From Marinoscillum luteum (GTDB taxonomy: Bacteria; Bacteroidota; Bacteroidia; Cytophagales; Cyclobacteriaceae): a DNA stretch of 64,000 bases. Numbering within the stretch: the first letter of the stretch is position 1; each line of letters begins with the position of its first letter. Below, one piece after another: positions 1 through 8,815 of this stretch. The DNA is taken from positions 1 through 64,000 of the forward strand of contig NZ_JBIPKE010000014.1 of assembly GCF_044005705.1 (NCBI RefSeq), written 5' to 3'. The translations under genes were made by a program, and so were the position numbers. The notes under the pieces were generated by a model that did no database searches, had not been told where the DNA came from, and was given only the letters and a program-made list of their open reading frames with translations.

Positions 1-361
1 AAAGCGGATGCAAAATTAGAACTTATTTTTTAATATCAAACCCTATTGTGAGAAAAATATTTTTTTATTTCTAAGCCCAATCTCACCTCATCCTCTCAAG
101 CATCTCCCCATCCCCGCTGAATGGACGGCAAAGATAGTAAAGCCACTGATTCCACCGCTCATTTTTCAATAAATAAAACAACTTTTTTTAACCCCTAATC
201 AACCCACCTAATCACGAGCCTGATTATCAGCTGATTGGCCCAGACCTGGTCCATGACCCATGGATTCAAAAACATCAATCAGCCCTAAAAGAAGTCGGGA
301 AAATCAAAAATTGATGGGGTGATTAACTGAAAATTGGAATGTCAGCACAGACCCAAGAAAA
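1..361. other. Non-coding left edge with an outward promoter
   Basis: I see no credible gene in these 361 bases. The stretch lies downstream of the DUF2480 gene and holds a Bacteroidota-type minus-strand promoter at 11-40 that points out of the window. A lone -7-like box (CAAAGATA on the plus strand, TATCTTTG on the minus) lies at 129-136, with no TTG at the right distance. No clear terminator for the leftward gene run is visible. Confidence 0.6.
11..40 (-). promoter_or_regulatory. Bacteroidota-type promoter reading out of the left edge
   Basis: On the minus strand TTTG (37-40) is followed after 18 bases by TAATTTTG (11-18). This matches the known Bacteroidota sigma factor consensus TTG/TTTG plus TAnnTTTG with a spacer near 19. 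Transcription would begin within a few bases of the window edge, so the gene served lies outside. This is inferred from sequence only. Confidence 0.5.
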
Positions 362-868
362 CTATTTGGGCTTTTTGTAAACAGGGACAGTGCTACAAGG
401 CTCACCGTACATGATACTCGACACCATAGGCAGCAGCCTCCTTGTCAACTCGAAGTATGCGTAGTCTCTGGTCTTGATATCACCACAACCCTTAATGACC
501 ACCTTGGCGCCCTCCAGATCCTGCTCCAGGATTTCATCAATCGCCTGATTGATTAAGGCTTTCTCGAGTTCCTCTTCACCACCAAACGCCGATAGATTGG
601 CGACACCCTCCAACCTGGTAACTACTAACATATAAGCCCAGGATGGTATGATGGCATCTGCAGAACAGACGACCCCAACGTTTTTGCCTTTGAAGGCCAG
701 CCAATCATAATCTCTCAAAAACTCACGAAATTCTTTCTCTTTGAGAATCATCCCATGAAAAAGCCCTTCTTTCAGGTCAAAAAAAGCCCGCTCGGACTGG
801 TCAATATATTCATCGAAATCCAATGAGATTAAAGGACTCTTCGAAACACGGTTAATTATCTCTTCCAT
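362..868 (-). CDS. DUF2480 family protein, function unknown
   Basis: A 168-residue soluble protein with no signal peptide or membrane segment. I recognise the DUF2480 family of Bacteroidota from the N-terminal INRVSKSPLISLD, the central VVCSADAIIPSWAYMLV and the C-terminal YGEPCSTVPVYKK segments. No reaction is known for the family. Conserved cysteines in the central and terminal motifs might bind a metal, but that is speculation. Its ATG overlaps the stop of tsaB by one base (TAATG), so translation is probably coupled and the gene is the last of the rpmH-rnpA-protease-tsaB run. Confidence 0.85.
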   Translation of the reverse strand: MEEIINRVSKSPLISLDFDEYIDQSERAFFDLKEGLFHGMILKEKEFREFLRDYDWLAFKGKNVGVVCSADAIIPSWAYMLVVTRLEGVANLSAFGGEEELEKALINQAIDEILEQDLEGAKVVIKGCGDIKTRDYAYFELTRRLLPMVSSIMYGEPCSTVPVYKKPK

Positions 869-1557
869 TACACCTTGAACTTTTGAGATGGGACATTAGT
901 TCGGTATTCCTTTAGATATTCCGGCTCGAAGTAGGCAATGTCTTCAAATGCCGAATGCTGGAATTTGGCCCAGGCTACCTCCCCCATGTGGGCCGCAGAC
1001 GGATGAATGTCTCTGATGAAGTGATACCTATCCACTCCTCCAAAGAGTTGCTCCAGCTTATCGGAGCCATTACCGAAGAAGTAAATGCTTTCCTGCTGGA
1101 GATCATCAAAAGAGTGCTCATCTACTATGAGTGGTTGGGTTTTCCAAATTTCAGCGCCGGAATGATCTACCAATTTGCAGTAGACCTCCATGCGCCTGGC
1201 ATCGATCATAGGGCAGAGCAATTCTTCTCCCTTCAGCATAGGGGCCACCTGAGCAACCATAGTATCCAATGTATCCAAAGCGATCAACGGAATGCTCAGT
1301 GTATAGGCCATTCCTTTCGCAGTAGCTGTGCCAATTCGCAGACCTGTATAAGATCCGGGTCCTGCAGACAGGGCGACAGCCGTCAGATCGGACAAAGACA
1401 TTTCACAGTTCTCTGCCAGCTGCTGAATGATCCCTGGCAAAAGGTTGGAGTGGGATTTCTGCAAATGATAGGCCTGATGACCTATCAAAACTCCCTCCTG
1501 ATGAATGGCCACTGAACAAACCTTAGTGGAAGTGTCGAGGCTTAGAATAGTACTCAA
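868..1557 (-). CDS. tsaB: tRNA threonylcarbamoyladenosine biosynthesis protein TsaB
   Basis: TsaB is the non-catalytic partner of TsaD and TsaE in making the t6A37 modification of ANN-decoding tRNAs in the cytoplasm. The 229-residue protein has the ASKHA-fold start ILSLDTSTKVCSVAI and the family motif GPGSYTGLRIG at about residues 66-76, and is of usual length. The start is TTG, directly abutting the TAA of the upstream protease gene (TAATTG) with an AAAAGG stretch just before it. This suggests translational coupling. No upstream in-frame ATG is possible because of that stop. The next gene overlaps its stop by one base. Confidence 0.93.
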   Translation of the reverse strand: MSTILSLDTSTKVCSVAIHQEGVLIGHQAYHLQKSHSNLLPGIIQQLAENCEMSLSDLTAVALSAGPGSYTGLRIGTATAKGMAYTLSIPLIALDTLDTMVAQVAPMLKGEELLCPMIDARRMEVYCKLVDHSGAEIWKTQPLIVDEHSFDDLQQESIYFFGNGSDKLEQLFGGVDRYHFIRDIHPSAAHMGEVAWAKFQHSAFEDIAYFEPEYLKEYRTNVPSQKFKV

Positions 1558-3213
1558 TTATTTGCCTTTTAAAATGCTCTGATATCGTTCGGAATCATTA
1601 AGAACTTTAATGGCCTCCATGACTTCCCGGTCCTGATCAAAGGTAGACTCGATCATTCCGCTCTGGAAGTAATACCTCCCGGCAATTTCCTGCTCCAGCA
1701 ATTTCTTAATCTCTGGCTTGAAAGTGATCAGGTCCTGATCCTTATTATGAAGGGTTTCCCTTTTTAAATCCATGATCTGCTGCTCAATATCCTGATAATA
1801 TTTTTCCTGCTTGGCCGATGCAATTAGTTTCTCAATATTTTGCTCCACCTGAGTGGTGTAGTTGAGTTCTTTGTCCTTCAACCAGTTTTTAAATTCATCA
1901 TATTCTGCATCTGTAAGGGTGAAGTCCTTAGCAGGTTTAATCTCCGGGTGTGCGTAATAATAACGAGTAGCATAATCAAAAACCAGGTCATTGGACATCA
2001 GACTGTAGGCGATAGGTGCGTACTCAAACGGCTCCACTTCAATGTCAGGGTTTACGCCCCCACCGTCGAAAACAGATCGACCGGATTGGGTCTTGAACTC
2101 ACTCTTGAGTGAATCCGGAATTTTGCCGATGCTACCGTCTGGGTTTCGATGGCTGTAGTCAATGGCCTGGATACATCTGCCAGAAGGGATATAATATTTT
2201 CCAGTGGTCACTTTTAGTTGAGAGTTATAAGCCAGTGGTCGTGTCTGCTGAACCAGTCCTTTGCCATAAGAACGCTGCCCTACGAGCACTCCTCGATCAT
2301 AGTCCTGCATCACTCCCGCTACAATCTCAGAAGCCGATGCACTTCCATTGCTGATCAATACAGCAAGGGGAATCTGAGTATCCGCGGGATCATTCAAAGT
2401 GTTGTAGGTCTTGGTCCAGTTCTTAAGCTTCCCTCGAGTAGTCACCACTTCCCGGCCTTTGCCCACAAAGACATTGGAAACATTGACGGCTTCTTCCAAT
2501 AAGCCCCCCGGGTTACCCCGCAAATCCAAAATGATTTTTTTCGCGCCATCAGCTTTCAGCTCGTTCACAGCATTTCGCACCTCAGCGCCTGCTTCGGTAG
2601 TGAAATCCGTAAGTTTTACATAGCCGATTCCTTCGGCTACCATTCCGAAATAAGGCACGTTGCTAATGGTAATACGCTCACGAGCCAGCGTCACATCAAA
2701 CAGTTTTTCTTGTCCGAATCTCTTTACCGTCAGGACAATATCCGAATTGGACTGCCCCTTCAGCAGTTTGCTGATAGCATCGGACGATTTGCCCTCCAAC
2801 ACTATTCCATTAATCTTCAAAATCTGATCTCCCGCTTTAAGACCAGCTTTGTGCGCAGGGTAGCCTTCGTAAGGCATCACTACGGTGCTCACGCCTCCTT
2901 TCTTATCGACTATAGCACCAATGCCCCCATACTCACCGGTGGTGATGGTGCGATAATCCTCTATGTCATCTTCGGGAATGTAATTGGTATAAGGATCAAG
3001 CGAAGCCAGCATGGCTGTAATGCCTGTACGCATCAGCTGGTCCGGATGAATGTCATCCACGTAGTAGGCATTTACTTCCTTAAACAGCGTGGCGAAAATA
3101 TCGAGGTTCTTCACGATCTCGAAGGTGCGATCACCCACGGGAGTGGCTTTAAAAGCCAAAAAACCAATACTAATGGCACAGATGGCCACGATTGCTTTCC
3201 ACTTCTTATTCAT
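1558..3213 (-). CDS. S41 family C-terminal processing protease with PDZ domain
   Basis: A 551-residue carboxyl-terminal processing peptidase of the CtpA/Prc type, which cleaves envelope or damaged proteins at their C-terminus. An uncleaved-type signal anchor (about residues 8-22) places it in the periplasm. A PDZ domain spans about 95-175. The S41 core has the SASASE motif with probable catalytic Ser293 and the SYGKG motif with Lys318. The 25-residue spacing is the same as in known Ser/Lys pairs of the family. A charged helical C-terminal part (about 410-551) follows. It sits between rnpA (43-base gap) and tsaB (abutting), so it is probably co-transcribed with ribosomal and tRNA-processing genes. 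Confidence 0.93.
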   Translation of the reverse strand: MNKKWKAIVAICAISIGFLAFKATPVGDRTFEIVKNLDIFATLFKEVNAYYVDDIHPDQLMRTGITAMLASLDPYTNYIPEDDIEDYRTITTGEYGGIGAIVDKKGGVSTVVMPYEGYPAHKAGLKAGDQILKINGIVLEGKSSDAISKLLKGQSNSDIVLTVKRFGQEKLFDVTLARERITISNVPYFGMVAEGIGYVKLTDFTTEAGAEVRNAVNELKADGAKKIILDLRGNPGGLLEEAVNVSNVFVGKGREVVTTRGKLKNWTKTYNTLNDPADTQIPLAVLISNGSASASEIVAGVMQDYDRGVLVGQRSYGKGLVQQTRPLAYNSQLKVTTGKYYIPSGRCIQAIDYSHRNPDGSIGKIPDSLKSEFKTQSGRSVFDGGGVNPDIEVEPFEYAPIAYSLMSNDLVFDYATRYYYAHPEIKPAKDFTLTDAEYDEFKNWLKDKELNYTTQVEQNIEKLIASAKQEKYYQDIEQQIMDLKRETLHNKDQDLITFKPEIKKLLEQEIAGRYYFQSGMIESTFDQDREVMEAIKVLNDSERYQSILKGK

Positions 3214-3256
3214 TGCTTGTTCATTTTGTACTCAAAACAGGAGGTTAAACTTGCAT

Positions 3257-3691
3257 TCAATTGGGCTCACCCGGGTGTTCTTTCCCTATCTTAGAATGCT
3301 GACTTTCTAAACGTACCAATAGCTTTTTAAGTTTATCCTCTATTTCACCATAAGGTAATGGTGATTTATCTAAATAGACAAATGCCAGCTGATAAAAGCC
3401 GCTAACGGGTGATTGATAGATGATGGATTTGTGAAGCCTATAGGCTTCTCTCATGCGGCGCTTCAGCTGATTTCTCCGAACGGCTCGCTTGAAGTTTTTT
3501 TTGGGGACTGTAAAGAGGGCGCGATGATAGGTCACGGCAGAATCCTCCTCCCTTCTGTACTTCAATAACAAAGGGTGCAAATAAAAAGAGGAACCATTCT
3601 TGAACAGTTCCTCAATGTCTTTTTTACCGGTCAGCTTTTCCCTTTTTGGAAAAGAAAACGCATGACTAGTCGTTTGGCCTGAGTCAGTCAT
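3257..3691 (-). CDS. rnpA: Ribonuclease P protein component
   Basis: RnpA binds the catalytic RNase P RNA and helps remove 5' leaders from pre-tRNAs. The 144-residue basic protein shows FPKREKLTGKKDIEELF at the N-terminus and the RNA-binding helix RAVRRNQLKRRMREAYR near the middle, which is the family signature. It lies 16 bases after rpmH, the almost universal rpmH-rnpA order. In many bacteria yidD and yidC follow, but here an S41 protease gene does. The acidic and basic tail after about residue 125 looks lineage-specific. Confidence 0.95.
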   Translation of the reverse strand: MTDSGQTTSHAFSFPKREKLTGKKDIEELFKNGSSFYLHPLLLKYRREEDSAVTYHRALFTVPKKNFKRAVRRNQLKRRMREAYRLHKSIIYQSPVSGFYQLAFVYLDKSPLPYGEIEDKLKKLLVRLESQHSKIGKEHPGEPN

Positions 3692-3707
3692 AGGCCTTTA
3701 GTTAGAC

Positions 3708-3863
3708 TTATTTCTTGTGAGTTTGATCAGAAACAGTAAGTTTCTTTCTTCCCTTTGCTCTACGTCTGGCCAATACAGCACGACCGTTGGCTGACTCCAT
3801 TCTTGAACGGAATCCGTGTTTGTTTTTTCTTTTCCTTACTGAAGGTTGAAATGTTCTCTTCAT
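3708..3863 (-). CDS. rpmH: 50S ribosomal protein L34
   Basis: A short 51-residue, strongly basic protein read from ATG at 3863 to TAA at 3708. It starts MKRTFQPSVRKRKNKHGF and contains RMESANGRAVLARRRAKGR, the L34 signature. L34 is a small structural protein of the large ribosomal subunit. It precedes rnpA by 16 bases. A strong promoter lies about 80 bases upstream at 3944-3974, so this gene heads the run. Confidence 0.97.
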   Translation of the reverse strand: MKRTFQPSVRKRKNKHGFRSRMESANGRAVLARRRAKGRKKLTVSDQTHKK

Positions 3864-3943
3864 GGCTATGCCTTTATCTTATTCTTTTATTATGACCAGA
3901 CCCCAATCACTGACCGGAATCTGAGATTTCTCAAAACGGAGGG

Positions 3944-3974
3944 CAAAGATAAGTAAAGATTGAGTTTTACCAAA
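3944..3974 (-). promoter_or_regulatory. Promoter of the rpmH-rnpA run
   Basis: On the minus strand TTTG (3971-3974) is followed after exactly 19 bases by TATCTTTG (3944-3951), a full match to the Bacteroidota promoter consensus. The predicted leader before rpmH is about 75 bases. It is the best promoter match in the window, as expected for a ribosomal protein gene. Confidence 0.75.
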
Positions 3975-4037
3975 CTAAACGCCGCTCCGCAGAGATATTT
4001 CTTCAATTTTTATGAAAACGTGGTGAAAAAAAGGGGT

Positions 4038-5042
4038 TTAAATGTCAAAAACTTCACGCTTGATCTCCTGAAGCTGATGGAATGTGAGCCTGGGGCCGTA
4101 CTTAGCAACCACCTCTGAGGCTGCCTTGCTGGCCAACTTACCCGAAGAAGCCATAGTGTGACCGTTGGTGATGCCATAAAGAAATGCCCCGGAAAACATA
4201 TCCCCTGCGCCGTTGCTATCTACTGCCGAGACCGGGTAGGACTCTATATCCACGAATGTATCTCCATCAAATATCATGGCGCCATTCTTCCCTTGTGTGA
4301 TCACAAATTTTCTGGCTACTTTTCTCAATTCTTCTCTGGCATCAGCGACAGAATCGGTCTTGGTGAAGAGCATTGCTTCCTCTTCATTGCAAAAGAGCAA
4401 ATCCACAGAGGCTCCCACCACTTCCTCCATTTCCTTCTGGAAGTACTTCACCATACTGGGGTCAGAAAACGTAATACTCACTTTTACACCATTGTCTTCG
4501 GCCATTCTCTTAGCCACTTTCATCGCTTCCCTACCTGTCTCTGAAGCTACCAGATATCCCTCTATAAAGAGGTATTCGGAGTTGATCAGGGCATCCTGCC
4601 GAAGCTCCGCTTTGGAGAAAGCGGAGCTGATCCCCAAAAATGTATTCATGGTACGCTCCGTATCAGGAGTCGTCATGATGAGTACTTTTCCTGTTATCCC
4701 CGCATCCAGGTGACTTCCATCCAGGTTGGTGTCAATGCCATTATTGGCCAACTCGTCCAGAAAAAACCTGCCGTCTTCGTCATTGGCCACTTTGCAAGAG
4801 TAAAAGCTCTTGCCACCCAGCATACTTGTCGCCACTATAGTATTGGCAGCAGACCCGCCTCCTTCTTTCTTTTTGATGCCGTCTTTCACGGCAGCTAGTA
4901 CTTTCACCTGACGCTCCTCGTCCACCAGGGTCATGACTGATTTTTCGATCCCATGTTCGATCAAAAAATCATCGCTACATTCCAACACATAGTCCACTAC
5001 AGCATTGCCAATGGCATAAACGTCGTACTTCTTCTTACTCAT
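4038..5042 (-). CDS. PfkB family carbohydrate/nucleoside kinase (adenosine kinase-like)
   Basis: A 334-residue cytoplasmic kinase of the ribokinase/PfkB fold. It shows the GGGSAANT motif near the N-terminal third and the C-terminal signature DSNGAGDMFSGAF, whose second Asp is the catalytic base of the family. Bacteroidota members of this form are usually annotated as adenosine kinase, which would phosphorylate adenosine to AMP, but a sugar substrate cannot be excluded from sequence. It is the last gene of a trio: its ATG overlaps the stop of the upstream phosphodiesterase gene by four bases (ATGA). Confidence 0.85.
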   Translation of the reverse strand: MSKKKYDVYAIGNAVVDYVLECSDDFLIEHGIEKSVMTLVDEERQVKVLAAVKDGIKKKEGGGSAANTIVATSMLGGKSFYSCKVANDEDGRFFLDELANNGIDTNLDGSHLDAGITGKVLIMTTPDTERTMNTFLGISSAFSKAELRQDALINSEYLFIEGYLVASETGREAMKVAKRMAEDNGVKVSITFSDPSMVKYFQKEMEEVVGASVDLLFCNEEEAMLFTKTDSVADAREELRKVARKFVITQGKNGAMIFDGDTFVDIESYPVSAVDSNGAGDMFSGAFLYGITNGHTMASSGKLASKAASEVVAKYGPRLTFHQLQEIKREVFDI

Positions 5043-5944
5043 TTTTTATCCTTTATGCTATTAAACCTATTGGGATAATCGGTAATTAAACCGTCCACCC
5101 CAAGTTCCATTACGTCCTTCATTTCTGTCACTTCATTTACCGTCCATGGGATTACCCGAATGTCCCGGCTATGTAAAAAATCAACAGACTCCCGCGAAAG
5201 TAATGGAAAATAGCAACTATAGATGTCCGGGGTAAACCCGAGTGAATCCAGGTTTTCTTCCACCGTCAGGTCGTTTTCGATCAATAGCGCCAGTGTCACT
5301 TTTGGGTAACGCTCATGAAAATACTGTAACACCCTGAAATCAAAAGATTGAATTGTGGTTCTGCTCCAGTCAAGTTTTTCATCTAAGACGGCATAAACCA
5401 GGTCACTAAAAGTGGGGGGTGCAGGATGAAAGAGATCATCGGTTTCTGGCTGCGACTTGATCTCGATGTTATAAGCCACAGGGGGTTTACCGTTGACCTT
5501 CAGGTAGTCTTCCACTTGGTCGATCACATCCACTAGTCGTGGCTTGACTACCTGCATTTTTTGCTGCTCAGGAAATCTTGGGTGTGGTTTGGAGCCACAA
5601 TCGAAACCTGCCACTTCCTGATAAGTCATCTGATAAATATTGTTTTGAAGCTGCTGCGTTTCTGGGATTTCATTTCCCATAGAATCAAGGCACATTTCAG
5701 CTGACATAAAGGGTTCGTGCGAAACGACCAGTTGACGGTCTTTGGTGACCGCCAGGTCCATTTCGAGGGTAGTTACTTCCAGATCGAGGGCCTTGATGAA
5801 GGCCGGAATGGTGTTTTCAGGCATGAGCCCTCTACAGCCCCTGTGTCCCTGAAGGTCAAAGGTTTCTTTCATGTTTTTCTTCGGGCCAAAGCAGGAGGTA
5901 AGCATAACTAGGGAGCCAACAAACAAAATTATCTTTCTCATCAA
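5039..5944 (-). CDS. Glycerophosphodiester phosphodiesterase family lipoprotein
   Basis: A 301-residue GDPD-type TIM-barrel enzyme. It hydrolyses glycerophosphodiesters from phospholipids to glycerol-3-phosphate and an alcohol. A lipobox (LTSC, Cys about 18) follows a short signal peptide, so it is a periplasm-facing lipoprotein. The family motif HRG and then PENT appear at about residues 34-46 (GHRGCRGLMPENT), with the metal and catalytic region EMDLAVTKD and SHEPFM after it. It overlaps both neighbours by four bases, so the three genes form one operon. The glycerol-3-phosphate released could feed the nearby glpD, which is an inference. Confidence 0.9.
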   Translation of the reverse strand: MMRKIILFVGSLVMLTSCFGPKKNMKETFDLQGHRGCRGLMPENTIPAFIKALDLEVTTLEMDLAVTKDRQLVVSHEPFMSAEMCLDSMGNEIPETQQLQNNIYQMTYQEVAGFDCGSKPHPRFPEQQKMQVVKPRLVDVIDQVEDYLKVNGKPPVAYNIEIKSQPETDDLFHPAPPTFSDLVYAVLDEKLDWSRTTIQSFDFRVLQYFHERYPKVTLALLIENDLTVEENLDSLGFTPDIYSCYFPLLSRESVDFLHSRDIRVIPWTVNEVTEMKDVMELGVDGLITDYPNRFNSIKDKK

Positions 5945-7008
5945 GCTAAAAATTTTATTCTGGTAAACACATAATCCAGAGACTCTTCATTGATCACCAT
6001 GCGGTAGTAGTCAGTGCCTGGAATCTGCTGTGGCTGGTAGCCGGTTTTATGCAGGTACTTCTTGTTGATGTTGCCATCGAACCAGTGAACCAGCCTGATT
6101 TTACCACCTTCTATTTCCAGACAGGTCATCCCACGCTTGCCTATGACACAGCCTGAATTGAAAAGACAGGGGATGTTAAAAATGGTGTTGTAGACATAGT
6201 TCTGAAAATTGGTATCGCGTACCTGTTTATAGTATTTCTTTAAGTCCTTCTTATAGGCCCTTATGGACCTGACAATGGCCTCCGTCTGATTGGCTATGTC
6301 CTCTACATACTCGCGGCAAAGTTGCTCGATTTTATATTTCAGCCGCTCTACTTTGTGCATTGACTCAAACAACGGACGATGCGTGTGACCAATGACTGAT
6401 ACCACTTTGCGATAAGCTGAGTAATGATAGGCCCGCTTCTCTATTTTATACTGTTTCTTACTGCTGTGAGCCACCGAGTAATTTTTGATCCCCAGAGGGT
6501 TGGCAAAGTACTTCAGGGTGAACCCGATCAATTCATTGTGTTTTTGAAACCGCTTGGAAGCCTGATGCCCGTGAAAAAAGAAAAGGTTGTCCCCTTTGTA
6601 ATCAAACACAAATCCATCGAGGTGCTCGTAATTAAATGGCAAATCCTTCATCATCCCTAGTTCCAGATCGTGATTACCAATGGTTTTAAGCAATCTGGTC
6701 TGATCTCTAAACTGATCGAAAACCTCGTAGACAGATTTCCAATGCTTATAAATCTTCCTGAGGCTGAACCTTTGCATCTCCTCCACATCTCCGTTGAGGA
6801 CTAAGCCATACTGCCGGGGAAGATAATGCTCCTTTAGTGCTCTGGTAAAAAGGTCGGAATTGGTCCGGAAATCGTCAGTGGAGCCACCATCGCCCATATG
6901 GAGGTCGCTAAAGATCACCCATTTGTCAGCATCCGTTAACTCGAAAACAGGTGACTGATTAAACAGGTCGTCCAGATTTTGGTAAACAACTTTATTGGTA
7001 ATCTTCAC
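5941..7008 (-). CDS. Metallophosphoesterase
   Basis: A 355-residue calcineurin-like phosphoesterase with all metal-binding blocks in order: SDLHMGD (about residue 34), NGDVEE, GNHD, FFHGH and GHTHR. There is no signal peptide, so it is likely cytoplasmic or membrane-peripheral. Substrate specificity is not visible. A UDP-2,3-diacylglucosamine hydrolase-like or nucleotide activity is possible, but the sequence is longer than LpxH. It heads the trio with the GDPD lipoprotein and PfkB kinase (four-base overlap), which hints at phospholipid or nucleotide salvage. Confidence 0.85.
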   Translation of the reverse strand: MKITNKVVYQNLDDLFNQSPVFELTDADKWVIFSDLHMGDGGSTDDFRTNSDLFTRALKEHYLPRQYGLVLNGDVEEMQRFSLRKIYKHWKSVYEVFDQFRDQTRLLKTIGNHDLELGMMKDLPFNYEHLDGFVFDYKGDNLFFFHGHQASKRFQKHNELIGFTLKYFANPLGIKNYSVAHSSKKQYKIEKRAYHYSAYRKVVSVIGHTHRPLFESMHKVERLKYKIEQLCREYVEDIANQTEAIVRSIRAYKKDLKKYYKQVRDTNFQNYVYNTIFNIPCLFNSGCVIGKRGMTCLEIEGGKIRLVHWFDGNINKKYLHKTGYQPQQIPGTDYYRMVINEESLDYVFTRIKFLA

Positions 7009-7113
7009 ACGGGAAATTTAATGATCTCACCAAATTAAAGGGTTTAAAGTCAGAGATCAATTAATCGTATCTTAAAGAATTGTTAGCAATTCCAAAATTT
7101 GATGACCACCGGA

Positions 7114-8787
7114 TCAAAGCTGGTACAGGGCTGCCTGCCACGGCAGTAGTTTGAAAATCTTTTCTCCCTCCATTTGCACCGCTCCCATATTGCCGATGAT
7201 CAAAGACAAAGATTCAATATCAAACCGATCGTCTACTTCAAAGGTCTGTTGATCTGCTGAAAAATTGAGCAATATGAGGTACCTGACCGCATCGTCCCAT
7301 CTCCAATAAGCATATACCTGTTTGTGTGCCTCATTGATCACAGCGTAGTTTGCATACACAAGTGATGGATTGGCCTTCCTGACGCTGATCATTTGCCTGT
7401 AAAAATTCAAGATGGAGTTCTCTGCGTTCTGCTGATCTGCCACATTGATTTTGGTATAGTTGGGATTTAACTTCAGCCATGGGGTGGCAGAAGTGAAACC
7501 GGCATTTTGAGTGGCATCCCATTGAATGGGGGTACGGGCATTGTCACGCCCATTCACATGCACGTGCTTGAGAAACAGATCCAGGTCTTTGCCCTGCGCT
7601 TTCCACTCGGCGTATGCGTTCATGATCTCCACATCATCGTAATCCTCAATGCGATCAAAAGCCACGTTGGTCATCCCTATCTCATCTCCCTGATACACAT
7701 AGGGCGTGCCTCTCATGGTCATCAGCATAAGGCAGAGCAATTTTGCCGACTCCTCCCAAAAATCCGCATCGTTACCAAAGCGAGAAACGATCCGCTGAAA
7801 ATCATGATTGCCAAGAAAAATGCTACCCCATCCGTCGTTCTTAAATTTCTCATCCCAGAGTCGGAATATTTTCTTAAACTCTACAAAGTCGATTGGTTTC
7901 GGATCAAACCTTCCGCCTGGTCCGTGATCCATGAACATGTGCCCGAAATGAAAAAGCATATTCAACTCTTTTTCATCCTCTGCTACATACTGCAAGCCTG
8001 TATCGAGATCTATTCCGGGGCCTTCGCCCACTGTCATCACATCATAGTGGCTCATCACCTCCCGATTCATTTCCTTCAGGAATTCATGAATCCTGGGGCC
8101 GTTGGCATAGACCTGAGCAATGGTATCATTGAAGTTGGCATGGGGGGTATCGTCATAGTTTCTTTTAGAGATCACGGAGATCACATCCATTCTGAAGCCA
8201 TTGACCCCTTTGTCCAACCAGTAGCGCATCAGTTGATAGACTTCCTCGCGGAGCTTCGGATTTTCCCAGTTCAGGTCAGGTTGCTTTTTGGTAAACAGAT
8301 GCAGGTAATACTCATTGGTTTCTTCAGCATACTGCCAGGCACTTCCACTAAAGAAAGAAGGCCAGTTATTGGGTGGCCCACCATTCTTCCCCGGCTTCCA
8401 AATGTAATAGTCGCGCTTAGGGTTGTTTCTGGAAGACCTTGATTCTTTGAACCAGGCATGCTCATCGGAGGAGTGGTTCACCACCAGATCCATCAATAGT
8501 TTCATCCCACGAGCATGAATCCCGCTTAGTAGCTCGTCAAAATCCTCCATGGTGCCAAACTCATCCATGATGTCATAATAATCGCTGATGTCATAGCCAT
8601 TATCATCATTGGGCGACTTGTACACCGGACACAGCCAGATGACATCCACTCCAAGACTCTTGATGTGATCCAGTTTTTGAATAATCCCTTGCAGGTCTCC
8701 AATGCCATCGCCATTGCTATCATTGAAACTGCGGGGGTATACCTGATATACCACTGCTTCCTTCCACCATGTTTTGTTTACACTCAT
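7114..8787 (-). CDS. GH13 alpha-glucosidase (oligo-1,6-glucosidase type)
   Basis: A 557-residue cytoplasmic exo-acting glucosidase that removes glucose from the ends of short alpha-glucosides. The catalytic triad is visible: nucleophile Asp201 in GFRMDV, acid/base Glu255 in VGEGPG and Asp329 in GNHD. DLVVNHSS marks region I. Length and positions match Bacillus oligo-1,6-glucosidases (Asp199, Glu255, Asp329). There is no signal peptide, so its substrate must be imported. It is the last gene of an operon with an SSS symporter, glpK and glpD (28 bases after glpD). This context suggests an alpha-glucoside whose aglycone is glycerol, though malto- or isomalto-oligosaccharides remain the default. 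Confidence 0.93.
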   Translation of the reverse strand: MSVNKTWWKEAVVYQVYPRSFNDSNGDGIGDLQGIIQKLDHIKSLGVDVIWLCPVYKSPNDDNGYDISDYYDIMDEFGTMEDFDELLSGIHARGMKLLMDLVVNHSSDEHAWFKESRSSRNNPKRDYYIWKPGKNGGPPNNWPSFFSGSAWQYAEETNEYYLHLFTKKQPDLNWENPKLREEVYQLMRYWLDKGVNGFRMDVISVISKRNYDDTPHANFNDTIAQVYANGPRIHEFLKEMNREVMSHYDVMTVGEGPGIDLDTGLQYVAEDEKELNMLFHFGHMFMDHGPGGRFDPKPIDFVEFKKIFRLWDEKFKNDGWGSIFLGNHDFQRIVSRFGNDADFWEESAKLLCLMLMTMRGTPYVYQGDEIGMTNVAFDRIEDYDDVEIMNAYAEWKAQGKDLDLFLKHVHVNGRDNARTPIQWDATQNAGFTSATPWLKLNPNYTKINVADQQNAENSILNFYRQMISVRKANPSLVYANYAVINEAHKQVYAYWRWDDAVRYLILLNFSADQQTFEVDDRFDIESLSLIIGNMGAVQMEGEKIFKLLPWQAALYQL

Positions 8788-8815
8788 GTCGATTTTTTGA
8801 ATACTGAAAATGGGA

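Noticed and set aside
955..1515. A 186-codon plus-strand frame opposite tsaB.
   Set aside because: tsaB is certain from its motifs, and the antisense product resembles nothing known.
7064..7090. A GAATTG/CAATTC hairpin after the alpha-glucosidase gene.
   Set aside because: The stem is only about six AT-rich pairs with a poor T run, so it is too weak to call a terminator.
7507..8442. A long plus-strand open frame of 311 codons opposite the alpha-glucosidase gene.
   Set aside because: It is fully antisense to a gene with intact catalytic motifs, shows no recognisable domain and has no promoter; it is a shadow frame.
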